A stretch of 46,464 nt of DNA from Oscillospiraceae bacterium (GTDB taxonomy: Bacteria > Bacillota > Clostridia > Oscillospirales > Acutalibacteraceae). Of this stretch, positions 18,860-27,697 are shown one piece after another (position 1 is the stretch's first letter; each line of letters starts with the position of its first letter). Both the position numbers and the translations under genes were made by a program. The notes beneath the pieces were generated by a model. That model searched no databases, had not been told where the DNA came from, and worked only from the letters and a program-made list of their open reading frames with translations. The stretch lies in the NCBI GenBank assembly GCA_031290105.1, contig JAITOD010000013.1, positions 1-46,464 on the forward strand, written 5' to 3'.

Positions 18860-20371
18860 ATGGCTCTGACCGAAAGCCAGCGCAACGCTATCCGTCACCC
18901 CGTAAAATGGTTCCTTGACCCGGAACCGCGTCAGGAGGGCTTTGAGGGAGAGGCTATCCCGCGCAAGGAACTGACTGCGTTGACCGTGGGGTTGATTGGG
19001 CAAAATAACCATTATAATCTGCCCGGCACAAACTGGTTCTTCCATTTTTGCACAAATGTGCTCAAAATCAGCCCCTCAACAGTGGGCTTTATGAGCGGCT
19101 CAATCACTGTTTTTGATGCGTGCAACGACCCCGTCGCCGGAGCGCTCATTGATGCACACCGCTTCAAAAACGGGAAGAAACTGACCCCTTGGATTCGCTA
19201 CACATCGCCGTTCATCGCGGTGCTGGCGTTCCTGCTTTTTTGCAACTGGTCATTTGAATCCACCGGCGCCAAGGTCGGCTATTGCGTTACCATTTATGTC
19301 CTGTGGGACTGCCTCTATTCCTTCCAGGATGCGTCGCTTTGGGGCCTGACCGCCATGATATCGCCGAACTCCGGTCAGCGGGCAAGGGCGGTTCAGTGGG
19401 CGGACATCGGCGCGTTTATCGGCGGGCTTCTTCCGGGCTTGCTTTTGGGCGTACTCTCCGGCGACCGTCCTTTCGGCATGAGCCAGCAGCAAATCTACTT
19501 AATCTTTGCCGGGGTACTCTGCTTGGGCGGCGGCTTCCTTTCAATGACGGCAACGGCGGTTAAAGAGCGTGTCCCTGCGCCGCCGTCGCATGATGTTGAG
19601 CTGATCAAAAACATTGGTGTGATTAAGCACAACTACATCCTCCTGCTGTTTATTGCCAGCGAAATGCTTAACGTCCTGTGCCCCCGGGTTGAGGACATCT
19701 ATATGTTCCAGCAGCTGGAATACCCGGTGTTCGGCAAGATGATGAGCGCGGGAAGCTTGGTGCTGATTCTTTCGATAGTGACCGGTCTGCCCGGCACAGC
19801 AATGAAGCCCTTCGCAACCAAAATTGCGGACAGAATCGGCGGCATGAAGCGCATTATGATTATCGGGCGCTTGGCGGATCTTGTTGTGAAGCTGATCGCG
19901 TATTTCATCGGCATCAAAACTTTGCCGGCGCTTATTGCCGTTTATGCTCTGCAAATTATCGCGTTTCTGCCCAACGGCATATACGGTATTGCCATGCGCA
20001 CCATGATTGCCGACTCTGTGGACTATGTGGAGTGGAAAACCGGCGAGCGCACCGAGGGCATCACCATGTCCATGCGCAACTTCACGTCAAAAATCACCGG
20101 CGCAATTTCGCGCTTCATGCAGGGCATAACCTTAACGTTCCTGCAATATAATGCGGACAACGTGGATTTGAAGATTCCGCAAAACGCGCACTTCACAAAA
20201 TGGGCGTGGCCAATGCGTCAGCTCGGCGGAGTTTTTGGGCTGTGCCTGTCGCTGATTCCGCTGCTGCTGCTCAAATACCCGGACAGCCTGAAGGAGAAGG
20301 TTGAACGCGAGCTTGCCGAACGCCGTGCGCTTAAAGCCGCTGAAGAATCCGGCGGCGACACCGACGGTTAA
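18860..20371 (+). CDS. MFS transporter, GPH (glycoside-pentoside-hexuronide:cation symporter)-like
   Basis: Multi-TM; FMSGSITVFDACNDPVAGALIDAHRFKNGKKLTPWIRYTSPF; preceded by TTTACA-17-TATACT promoter-like boxes near 18783-18811. Confidence 0.8.
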   Translation: MALTESQRNAIRHPVKWFLDPEPRQEGFEGEAIPRKELTALTVGLIGQNNHYNLPGTNWFFHFCTNVLKISPSTVGFMSGSITVFDACNDPVAGALIDAHRFKNGKKLTPWIRYTSPFIAVLAFLLFCNWSFESTGAKVGYCVTIYVLWDCLYSFQDASLWGLTAMISPNSGQRARAVQWADIGAFIGGLLPGLLLGVLSGDRPFGMSQQQIYLIFAGVLCLGGGFLSMTATAVKERVPAPPSHDVELIKNIGVIKHNYILLLFIASEMLNVLCPRVEDIYMFQQLEYPVFGKMMSAGSLVLILSIVTGLPGTAMKPFATKIADRIGGMKRIMIIGRLADLVVKLIAYFIGIKTLPALIAVYALQIIAFLPNGIYGIAMRTMIADSVDYVEWKTGERTEGITMSMRNFTSKITGAISRFMQGITLTFLQYNADNVDLKIPQNAHFTKWAWPMRQLGGVFGLCLSLIPLLLLKYPDSLKEKVERELAERRALKAAEESGGDTDG

Positions 20372-20446
20372 TAATTCTTTGCCGGAAAGCATGGAGGAGG
20401 ACGAGGCGCGCTTGGAGCGGGAACCCCGCAGCAAGGATTAAGCGCC

Positions 20447-20484
20447 AAAATATACGGGCAGCAGTTTTGCCGCCCGTATATTTT
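20447..20484. terminator. Bidirectional intrinsic terminator between the GPH transporter gene and dnaX
   Basis: AAAATATACGGGC (20447-20459) / GCCCGTATATTTT (20472-20484), perfect 13-bp stem with flanking A/T tracts. Confidence 0.85.
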
Positions 20485-20524
20485 TGTGTAAGCTTTTCCT
20501 TATAGAGCAAACGGGATTAGTTAA

Positions 20525-22111
20525 TCATCCAAACAGATTCTCCGCAAAACCGTCTAGTGGGTCAGTGGCGGGGGCTTGCGTTGACGATTGCACGGTGAAC
20601 TTGAGCGCTGTGCCGTATGCGGTTTCCAGTGCGGCTTCCAAGCTTGCGGTATTGATTTGTGTTTGGGCAAGCATTGGCAGCGCGGGGTTAGCCGAGTGAA
20701 TTACGCACCGCCCGCCGCTGATTTCCGCCGTGGATTCGCGCAGCAGCGGGAAGAGGGAGCGGTTTTTCTCCGCGATTATTTTCAGCGCCGCATCCCAAAA
20801 ATCGGCGGGTGGGGCAAGCGGTTGAGCGCTGTTATCAACAGGTTGCGCATCCGGGGCGGGCTGCGGGGATTGCGTGGATTGTGCGGGCAGGTCCGGCGTG
20901 GGTATTGCAGGCAACGCCGGCACAGCGGCCGGGGACTGCGGGGGAGCACTGCTTGCAGCCGCGGTGTTTGCGGTCGGCGCAGCGGCGGGCGGTGGCGTTT
21001 CATGCAACGCCTGTCGCGGCGCGCTGTCCTCTGCGGCGCAGAGCTTCACGAGCGCAAGCTCCATGAGCAGCCGCTTGCCGCTGTCGAGCTTCATGCTGCC
21101 GAGAGTCTGCTCCAGCACACGTATTGTGCGGATTGATTCCGGCAGGCTGAACAGCGCTCCCTCGCGCCGTATTTCGTCATACTCCGCGTCTGTGCAGACA
21201 ATCAAATCTCGCGCATTTTCCAGCGTACCGGTGAGCATAAGATTGCGGAAATGGAACAGCAGCTCAGAGCAGAGCCGCTCCATGTCGCACGCGCCGGAAT
21301 ATAGCGTGTGCAAAAGGCGCAGCGCGGCGGCGGTATCTTTTGCCGCGATGAACTCCGCCAGCGAGAACAAGTATGACCTGTCGGCAACGCCCGCCGCGCG
21401 GCTGACCACGGCCTCCGTCACGTTGGACGAAACCGAAATCGCGCCATCGAGCAAGGAAAGAGCGTCACGCAACGCGCCGTCGGCAATGCGGGCGATGAGC
21501 AGCGCCGCCTCCGTGCTGAGCTTCACGCCCTCGGCTTGCGCAACCTCCGCAAGGCGCGCGGCAATCTCCTCGGGCAGAATGCGGCGAAAATCGAAGCGCT
21601 GGCAGCGAGAGAGTATTGTCGCGGGTATTTTGTGAACCTCGGTTGTTGCGAGGATGAAGATGACGTGCTCAGGCGGCTCCTCCAGCACCTTGAGCAGTGC
21701 GTTGAACGCGCCGATTGAGAGCATGTGCACTTCATCGATGATGTAGACGCGGTATTTGGCGCGCACGGGCGGAAAATCCGCTTCTTCTTTCAGGTCGCGG
21801 ATATTATCGACGCTGTTGTTGCTGGCGGCGTCAATTTCCGCAACGTCAAGGACCGTGCCATCGAGGATTCCGCGGCAGGTTTCGCACTCGTTGCAAGGGT
21901 CGCCGTTTGGCGCGGGGTTTTCGCAGTTCACCGCGCGTGAGAGTATCTTGGCGCAGCTTGTTTTGCCCGTGCCGCGGCTGCCGGTGAACAGGTATGCGTG
22001 AGCAAGCCGCGCTCCTGTCAGCTCGGCGCCCAGGGCGTTTGTTACATGCTGCTGCCCGGCGACCTCGGTGAAGGTCTGCGGACGGTATTGACGATAAAGT
22101 ACGCGGTACAC
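20525..22111 (-). CDS. dnaX: DNA polymerase III subunit gamma/tau
   Basis: YRVLYRQYRPQTFTEVAGQQHVTNALG...FTGSRGTGKTSCAKILSRAVNC; GTG start at 22111 with AAGGAG; ORF track start 22204. Confidence 0.95.
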   Translation of the reverse strand: MYRVLYRQYRPQTFTEVAGQQHVTNALGAELTGARLAHAYLFTGSRGTGKTSCAKILSRAVNCENPAPNGDPCNECETCRGILDGTVLDVAEIDAASNNSVDNIRDLKEEADFPPVRAKYRVYIIDEVHMLSIGAFNALLKVLEEPPEHVIFILATTEVHKIPATILSRCQRFDFRRILPEEIAARLAEVAQAEGVKLSTEAALLIARIADGALRDALSLLDGAISVSSNVTEAVVSRAAGVADRSYLFSLAEFIAAKDTAAALRLLHTLYSGACDMERLCSELLFHFRNLMLTGTLENARDLIVCTDAEYDEIRREGALFSLPESIRTIRVLEQTLGSMKLDSGKRLLMELALVKLCAAEDSAPRQALHETPPPAAAPTANTAAASSAPPQSPAAVPALPAIPTPDLPAQSTQSPQPAPDAQPVDNSAQPLAPPADFWDAALKIIAEKNRSLFPLLRESTAEISGGRCVIHSANPALPMLAQTQINTASLEAALETAYGTALKFTVQSSTQAPATDPLDGFAENLFG

Positions 22112-22250
22112 TTTTTCTCCTTGAGACGGCAAAAATAATTTACAAGCACAATTATACAATATATCAGCGCCAAAAGCAATTGCCCCGCCCGGCATACAAA
22201 TCATCCGTTTTTTGCCGAGCCCGAAGCACGAACTTAGCGGCTAACCCAAC

Positions 22251-22286
22251 GAACACTATGGAAGGACATTAGCTTCCATAGTGTTC
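22251..22286. repeat. Perfect 14-bp inverted repeat (hairpin), possible terminator
   Basis: GAACACTATGGAAG - 8 nt - CTTCCATAGTGTTC; partial third copy GAACACTAT at 22320-22328. Confidence 0.8.
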
Positions 22287-22400
22287 TTTATAATATGCTG
22301 CCCACTCAACGTGCCCAATGAACACTATATCGCTTTACATATTATATAGCCGGATTTGCGTGCTTATCAGGTTACCCCAAGCCGGGGCGTGATGATTTTC

Positions 22401-22865
22401 TCAGCCATGCCGTTTCCCGTTAAGCGCCGCCAATGCATATAGTACTGTGCTGACCGCCAGCAGCGCCGCCAGCGCAATTTGCAGATAGAGCCACATCGGC
22501 TCGCCGACGGTTAGATTCCTCCAGCGGCTGACAAGGAAATATGATGCCAGACCAAACTGAATTACCGAAATAATCAGCAACGCCGCGTTCAGCTTGAGCG
22601 GCGCCTTCAATAGCGCCGTCACAAACTGCGCCGTCACAAACAGCCCCAACGCGAACCACGGAACAAGCGTCCCCCACCGCACAGCGTCACTTGCGGAAGC
22701 AAACTGCTGCCCCGCGGCAATGAGCAAGCCCACCGCGCCGGCACCGCCCAAAACAGCGATTACCCGGCGGACGGCAAGCCTTTTCAGGCGCGGCAGCAAA
22801 AACGTCAAGACGGCCAACAGCAAACCAAGCGCACCGACAATAAGTCTGGGTAACACCAAAGACAT
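22401..22865 (-). CDS. Small multi-TM membrane protein of unknown function
   Basis: MSLVLPRLIVGALGLLLAVLTFLLPRL...ALLIISVIQFGLASYFLV...LYLQIALAALLAVSTVLYALAAL; GGGGG RBS; own promoter P2; ORF track start 22877. Confidence 0.6.
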   Translation of the reverse strand: MSLVLPRLIVGALGLLLAVLTFLLPRLKRLAVRRVIAVLGGAGAVGLLIAAGQQFASASDAVRWGTLVPWFALGLFVTAQFVTALLKAPLKLNAALLIISVIQFGLASYFLVSRWRNLTVGEPMWLYLQIALAALLAVSTVLYALAALNGKRHG

Positions 22866-22873
22866 AACAACCC

Positions 22874-22943
22874 CCATAGCATACTAATCATATATGTTAA
22901 ATCATATAAGCGGTATTGTACCTGATATACACTCCAAAGTCAA
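22874..22943 (-). promoter_or_regulatory. Promoter P2 (TTGACT-17-TACAAT) with operator-like element
   Basis: Minus strand: TTGACT (22943-22938), TACAAT (22920-22915), then AACATATATGATTAGTATGCTATGG (22898-22874). Confidence 0.8.
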
Positions 22944-22968
22944 GCATGTTCGTCCCGAAAAAAAACAC

Positions 22969-23027
22969 TTGACAATACGGTGCCGCTTTGGTATAATAAT
23001 ATAACATATATGTTTACTATGCATTTG
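22969..23027 (+). promoter_or_regulatory. Promoter P3 (TTGACA-17-TATAAT) with operator-like element
   Basis: TTGACA 22969-22974, TATAAT 22992-22997, then AACATATATGTTTACTATGCATTTG (23003-23027), just upstream of the nifX-like RBS. Confidence 0.85.
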
Positions 23028-23042
23028 GAGGGGTGATAATAT

Positions 23043-23291
23043 ATGACGCGAGTTGCCGCTGCCGGCTCTGTCGGAAAGGTCATTAACCGCCGCTTCGGCC
23101 GCGCGGAGCGTTTTTTTGTGCTTGATCCGGCCGGCGCAAGCATCCGTTTTGCGGAGGAACGCACGGTGCAGCCGCTTTGCAATGACTTTGACCACAGCCA
23201 CGCGGCAATGCAGGGCACAATTGCTTTGCTTGCCGATCAGACGTTCTGCGGGAAGCTGTGCGCGAGGAGGCTTTTTGATGAAGCTCTTTGA
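23043..23291 (+). CDS. Short dinitrogenase iron-molybdenum cofactor (NifX/NifB C-terminal-like) domain protein
   Basis: 82 aa: MTRVAAAGSVGKVINRRFGRAERFFVLDPAG...VQPLCNDFDHSHAAMQGTIALLAD; typical 'DGKxVnxHFGrAerF' signature; RBS ggagggg. Confidence 0.7.
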   Translation: MTRVAAAGSVGKVINRRFGRAERFFVLDPAGASIRFAEERTVQPLCNDFDHSHAAMQGTIALLADQTFCGKLCARRLFDEAL

Positions 23292-23979
23292 GCCTGAAGC
23301 GATACTTCGTTTTTTGCCGAAGCTGCTCACCGCCCTGCCGGTAACGCTGGGGATTGTGCTGATTGCCTCCGCTGCGGGGTTGCTGCTGGGTCTGCTGCTG
23401 GCGCTCAGCAGAGTCGAACGGCTGCCCGTGCTGAGTCAGCTTGCGGCGGTGATGGTGTCTTTCCTGCGCGGCACACCCGTTTTGGTGCAGATGTTCATAG
23501 TCTATTACGGTCTGCCGCTGCTGCTGAATACCGTTGGCGTTAACATCTTCTCATGGGATAAGATTATCTTTATCTACATCACCTATTCCCTCAACTGCGC
23601 GGCGTTTTTCTCGGAAAGTATCCGCTCCGCTGTGCTTGCGGTACCAAAAGGCCAGCGGGACGCGGCGGCGGCTTCCGGTCTGAGCCGGGCGCAGGCATAC
23701 CGGCGCATCATTTTGCCCCAAAGCGCTGTGATTGCTCTGCCAAGTGTAGGCATGACATTAACGGGCTTGCTGCAGGATAGCTCGCTGGCGTTTTCGTTGG
23801 GGATACTGGACGTGATGGGGCGCGCCAACGCGCTGGGAGCCGTCACCAGCCGGGTGCTTGAGGCATACGCGGCGGCGGCGATTCTGTTCATCGCGCTGAC
23901 CATTGTTTTTGAGCAAGCTTTCCGCGGGGTACAGCGCAAGCTTGCGCCCCAAAATCATATTGCAAAGGGGACTGCCTAA
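23278..23979 (+). CDS. Polar amino-acid ABC transporter permease
   Basis: VSFLRGTPVLVQMFIVYYGLPLLL...FSESIRSAVLAVPKGQRDAAAASGLSRAQAYRRIILPQS (EAA loop); ATG at 23278 overlapping the nifX-like end by 14 nt. Confidence 0.92.
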   Translation: MKLFEPEAILRFLPKLLTALPVTLGIVLIASAAGLLLGLLLALSRVERLPVLSQLAAVMVSFLRGTPVLVQMFIVYYGLPLLLNTVGVNIFSWDKIIFIYITYSLNCAAFFSESIRSAVLAVPKGQRDAAAASGLSRAQAYRRIILPQSAVIALPSVGMTLTGLLQDSSLAFSLGILDVMGRANALGAVTSRVLEAYAAAAILFIALTIVFEQAFRGVQRKLAPQNHIAKGTA

Positions 23980-23980
23980 C

Positions 23981-24775
23981 ATGAAAAAAATCATCGCGCT
24001 GCTGCTTACCCTGTCCGCGTTATTCCTCGTGTTCTCCGCCTGCGGAAAAACAGAGGACGCCGCCGGAGTGAAAACCATCGTTGTCGGCACAAGCAACGAC
24101 TACCCGCCATACTGCTACCTGGATGCCAACGGCGACCTTGCGGGCTTTGAAAAAGAACTGCTGGACGCCGTAGACGCGCAGCTGCCGCAATACAAATTCA
24201 CGTACGAGCTTTTTGACTTCAAGAACCTGCTTACGGCACTGGACACCGGGCGTATTGCCATTGCGGCGCACCAATACGGCACTAACCCGGAGCGGGAGGA
24301 AAAATACTTATTCGGCACGGTGGGTTATTTTCAAACAGCCGACTACATTGTTGTAAAGCCGGACACGGAGAACGTAGCCGCGCTCGACGACTTGGCCGGC
24401 AAAATCGTCAGCGTTGCTCCCGCCTGCAACTGGGCGTTGCTGCTGGAGAGCTACAACAAAGCGCACCCGCAAAATCCCATTCAGATTCAGTATTACGAAT
24501 CCACGCCGCAGATCCTTTCGTCCAATTTGCAAAACGGCGTGATTGACGCGACGATTATGACCATCGCCGATGTGCAGCTGATGAACACCATGCTTGGCAC
24601 GCAGTTCAAGACGGTTGGCGAGCCGCTCTCCACCACCGAAACCTTTCACATATACCGAAAGGACGAAGCCGAATTGCGGCAGGACATAGACGAAGTGCTG
24701 CAGCGGCTGAAAGCGGACGGTACCATCGACCGCCTGCAAAAAGCCGCGCTGAACAGCGTACTGAAGACGAAATAA
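23981..24775 (+). CDS. Amino-acid ABC transporter substrate-binding lipoprotein
   Basis: MKKIIALLLTLSALFLVFSACG lipobox; TIVVGTSNDYPPYCYLDANGDLAGFEKELLDAV. Confidence 0.92.
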   Translation: MKKIIALLLTLSALFLVFSACGKTEDAAGVKTIVVGTSNDYPPYCYLDANGDLAGFEKELLDAVDAQLPQYKFTYELFDFKNLLTALDTGRIAIAAHQYGTNPEREEKYLFGTVGYFQTADYIVVKPDTENVAALDDLAGKIVSVAPACNWALLLESYNKAHPQNPIQIQYYESTPQILSSNLQNGVIDATIMTIADVQLMNTMLGTQFKTVGEPLSTTETFHIYRKDEAELRQDIDEVLQRLKADGTIDRLQKAALNSVLKTK

Positions 24776-24776
24776 T

Positions 24777-25472
24777 ATGGATTTATCTTATCTGTGGAGT
24801 GCGCTGCAGGCGGGGGCGGGTAAAATCCTGCCAACGGTTGTGCTGGCGCTGGTCCCATTTGGCATCGGCGTACTGCTTGGTTTGCCCGCCGCACTCGGAC
24901 GGTATTTCCGCGTTCCCGTGCTTAAGCAAACGCTTGACGTATTGGTAAGCCTCATCAAAGGTATTCCCGTGTTGCTTATGCTTATGGCGTTCTACGTTAT
25001 TTCATCACAGAGCTTTGATTCGGTTATGCAATCCCTCGGTTTGCCGTTCAGCTTTCGCGGCTTGCCAAAAGGCTTGATAGCCGGGGCGGCGTTGGCTGTT
25101 TATGCCGCCGCCGCGCTCTCCGAGGTCTTCCGCGGCGCGTTGGCGTCCGTGCCTAAAGGGCAATATGATGCCGCCTATGCCTGTGGTCTGAGCAAATCAC
25201 AGGCAATGCGCAGAATCATTCTGCCGCAGGTCTTGCCGGTGTCGCTCCCAATGGGCTGCAATATTATGATTGCCTTGATAAAATCGGCGGCGCTTGGCTC
25301 GTTGGTGTCGTTTATTGATGTGATGAACGCGGCGGTTAACTCCATGGCGGCAAGCTACCGCTTTTTGGAGGCATATATTGCGGCCGCACTGATTTATTGG
25401 GGAATATGCGTGATAACGGAGCAGCTGTTTAAATTGCTTGAACACCATTTTGCAAGGAGACGCACGGCATGA
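24777..25472 (+). CDS. Polar amino-acid ABC transporter permease
   Basis: LVSLIKGIPVLLMLMAFYVI...ALSEVFRGALASVPKGQYDAAYACGLSKSQAMRRIILPQ. Confidence 0.92.
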   Translation: MDLSYLWSALQAGAGKILPTVVLALVPFGIGVLLGLPAALGRYFRVPVLKQTLDVLVSLIKGIPVLLMLMAFYVISSQSFDSVMQSLGLPFSFRGLPKGLIAGAALAVYAAAALSEVFRGALASVPKGQYDAAYACGLSKSQAMRRIILPQVLPVSLPMGCNIMIALIKSAALGSLVSFIDVMNAAVNSMAASYRFLEAYIAAALIYWGICVITEQLFKLLEHHFARRRTA

Positions 25473-26239
25473 GCGATATAATTCTGGAACTGCGCGGGCT
25501 GGAAAAGTCGTTTGGCAAGCGTTCTGTACTTAAAGGTGTGGATTTGCGCATTGCCAAGGGCGAAACCGTTGCGCTGCTGGGACCCAGCGGGTCCGGCAAA
25601 ACAACGCTGCTGCGCTGCTTAAACCTCCTGGAGCACGCCGACGGCGGCACACTGCGCATTGAAAGTCAATCCCTGGAGCTGCACCGCGCCGGCAAAAAAG
25701 AGAGCCTGCAAATGTGCCGGCGCACGGCAATGGTTTTCCAGCACTACGATTTGTTTCTCAACAAAACAGTGCTGCAAAACGTCACAGAGGGCTTGGTTAT
25801 CGGGCGGAAAATACCCGCAAAGGAAGCGGCGCAAACAGCCATGGACGCCTTGGAAAAGGTCGGCATGGCAGACAGGGCAAACAGCCGTCCGCAGCAGCTT
25901 TCCGGCGGTCAGCAGCAGCGTGTTGGCATTGCCCGCGCGTTGGCGCTGAACCCCGCCGTGCTGCTATTGGATGAGCCGACCTCCTCGCTGGACCCGGAGC
26001 GTGTGCAGGAAATCCTGGACTTGATTGCCGTTCTTGCCAAATCCGGCGCGACAATGCTCATCGTCACGCATGAGATGGCGTTTGCCTATGAGGCGTCTGA
26101 CCGTGTGATTTTTATGGACGAGGGCGAAATTGTGGAGCAGGGTCCGCCAAGGGAGGTTTTCGGCAACCCGCAGCAGGAGCGGACAAAGCAGTTCATCACC
26201 CGCTTTTTGAACAACAAATCACCCGGATATTTTATTTAG
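25469..26239 (+). CDS. Polar amino-acid ABC transporter ATP-binding protein
   Basis: LLGPSGSGKTTLLRCLNLLE, LSGGQQQRVGIARALALNPAVLLLDEPTSSLDPE. Confidence 0.96.
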   Translation: MSDIILELRGLEKSFGKRSVLKGVDLRIAKGETVALLGPSGSGKTTLLRCLNLLEHADGGTLRIESQSLELHRAGKKESLQMCRRTAMVFQHYDLFLNKTVLQNVTEGLVIGRKIPAKEAAQTAMDALEKVGMADRANSRPQQLSGGQQQRVGIARALALNPAVLLLDEPTSSLDPERVQEILDLIAVLAKSGATMLIVTHEMAFAYEASDRVIFMDEGEIVEQGPPREVFGNPQQERTKQFITRFLNNKSPGYFI

Positions 26240-26269
26240 CTCCATTATAACAAGAAAAGAGGAAGCACC

Positions 26270-27640
26270 ATGGAAAATCCAATCAAAAAACTGCTGGCAG
26301 GAAAGGTTGCGTCCAAAATCAAGGACGCGCTGCCGTTGGACGCGGGCGACGCTGCGCTGAACGGACTGATAGGTACGCTGATTGCCAACCCCGGCCGCAC
26401 CGAGCAGGTCTTCGGTACGGGCGAGATTTTTCTCATCAAGGCAGCGCTCTACCTTACGGGTGTGCGGCTGGAGCCGTCGGCATACGTCGGCGTTGGCACA
26501 ATACACAAGGAGCTGATTGGCGTCTATCAGTTTGACCTTAACCTTGGCAAGACGGACGACCGCCCGCCGCTGCCATCGGAGCTTGCGTTACCGCATGGTC
26601 TGCACGTGCCGATTGTAGTCAATGACGCGTCGCCATTTTCTTTGTTGCGCGAGAAAGGTACGCTGTACCTTAAAGTCAGCGGGATGAAGCTCTTTCCTGT
26701 GGAATACGAAAAACGGCCGCTGTTCTATGATAAGAAAACATCGGACGGCATTGAAATGTGGAAGTTGGCGCAGCACCGTTTGGGCGACGAGCTTATGGTG
26801 ACTTACAACACCTACTGCCACACGCTCAAGGGCGGTAATCAGTGCCGGTTTTGCGGTCTTAACCAAAACGAGCCAATCCATCGCCGCAAAAACAGCTACT
26901 TCATCCAAACCCCGGAACAGATTGCCGAGATTGCCGAAGCGGCTTACGGCGAAGGAATCGCAAAAAGGCTGGAGATTACCGGCGGCATTTTGCCCAAGCG
27001 CGCGGAGGTGGATTTCATCATTGCCGTTGGCAACGCAGTCAAGGCGCGGCTGGGCACAAAAACCGTTCCGGGCGGCCACGCGCTGTTGGCGGCGCCCAAC
27101 GACCTTTCGCAAATTGACCGATTAAAAGAGGCCGGCTGGGAATACGTGTTCTTTAATCTGGAGGTCTGGAATCCGCACTTCTTTGCGGGCTTATGTCCCG
27201 GAAAAGAAGCTATAGTTGGGCGCGAGCATTGGCTAAAGGCATTGGATTATGCGGTAGAGGTGTTCGGCAAGGGCAATGTCCGCAGCATTTTGATTGCGGG
27301 GCTGGAACCGCTGAACAGTTATCTGGAGGGCGCGGAATATCTGACTGAACACGGGATTTTTGCGGACCCAAGCCCCTGGATGCCCATGCCCGGGTCACTC
27401 ATGGAGGGGCAAAGCACACCAAGCGCCGGGTGGCACATCAACCTGTTGGTTCAAACACTGGATCTATGGGAGCGCCACGGTTGGGATTTGCGTGATGTGG
27501 CCAAAGACGGCTGGCTTTCGTTCAACGATCTGGCGGCAATGCGCTTGCAGGTACGCCGCGCCAAGGAAGATAACCCCGCGTTGGATTTGGAGAAGGATCT
27601 GCGCTATCAGCTCTCTGTCAAGGGCAATCTGGATTTTTAA
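26270..27640 (+). CDS. Radical SAM-like protein with atypical CX8CX2C cluster motif
   Basis: TYCHTLKGGNQCRFCGLNQNEPIHRR; KRLEITGGILPKRAEVDFIIAVGNAVKARLG; WEYVFFNLEVWNPHFF; ILIAGLEPLNSYLEGAEYL. Confidence 0.75.
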   Translation: MENPIKKLLAGKVASKIKDALPLDAGDAALNGLIGTLIANPGRTEQVFGTGEIFLIKAALYLTGVRLEPSAYVGVGTIHKELIGVYQFDLNLGKTDDRPPLPSELALPHGLHVPIVVNDASPFSLLREKGTLYLKVSGMKLFPVEYEKRPLFYDKKTSDGIEMWKLAQHRLGDELMVTYNTYCHTLKGGNQCRFCGLNQNEPIHRRKNSYFIQTPEQIAEIAEAAYGEGIAKRLEITGGILPKRAEVDFIIAVGNAVKARLGTKTVPGGHALLAAPNDLSQIDRLKEAGWEYVFFNLEVWNPHFFAGLCPGKEAIVGREHWLKALDYAVEVFGKGNVRSILIAGLEPLNSYLEGAEYLTEHGIFADPSPWMPMPGSLMEGQSTPSAGWHINLLVQTLDLWERHGWDLRDVAKDGWLSFNDLAAMRLQVRRAKEDNPALDLEKDLRYQLSVKGNLDF

Positions 27641-27697
27641 TACGCAAAGCTCGTGTATTTTTCACGGGATGTTCTTTAAGTAAGAGGAGGCATAACA

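Noticed and set aside
20372-20441. Short in-frame segment after the GPH transporter stop (MEEDEARLEREPRSKD-like)
   Set aside because: Too short and without independent evidence; could be a residual C-terminal reading frame but not supportable as a gene.
20525-22111. Programmed frameshift site in dnaX
   Set aside because: No A-rich slippery heptamer with an appropriate downstream hairpin was recognised in the region after the ATPase domain.
22401-22877. Upstream start (MGVVMSL..., 22877) for the membrane protein
   Set aside because: That ATG lies inside the operator-like element without a Shine-Dalgarno; the ATG at 22865 has GGGGG upstream.
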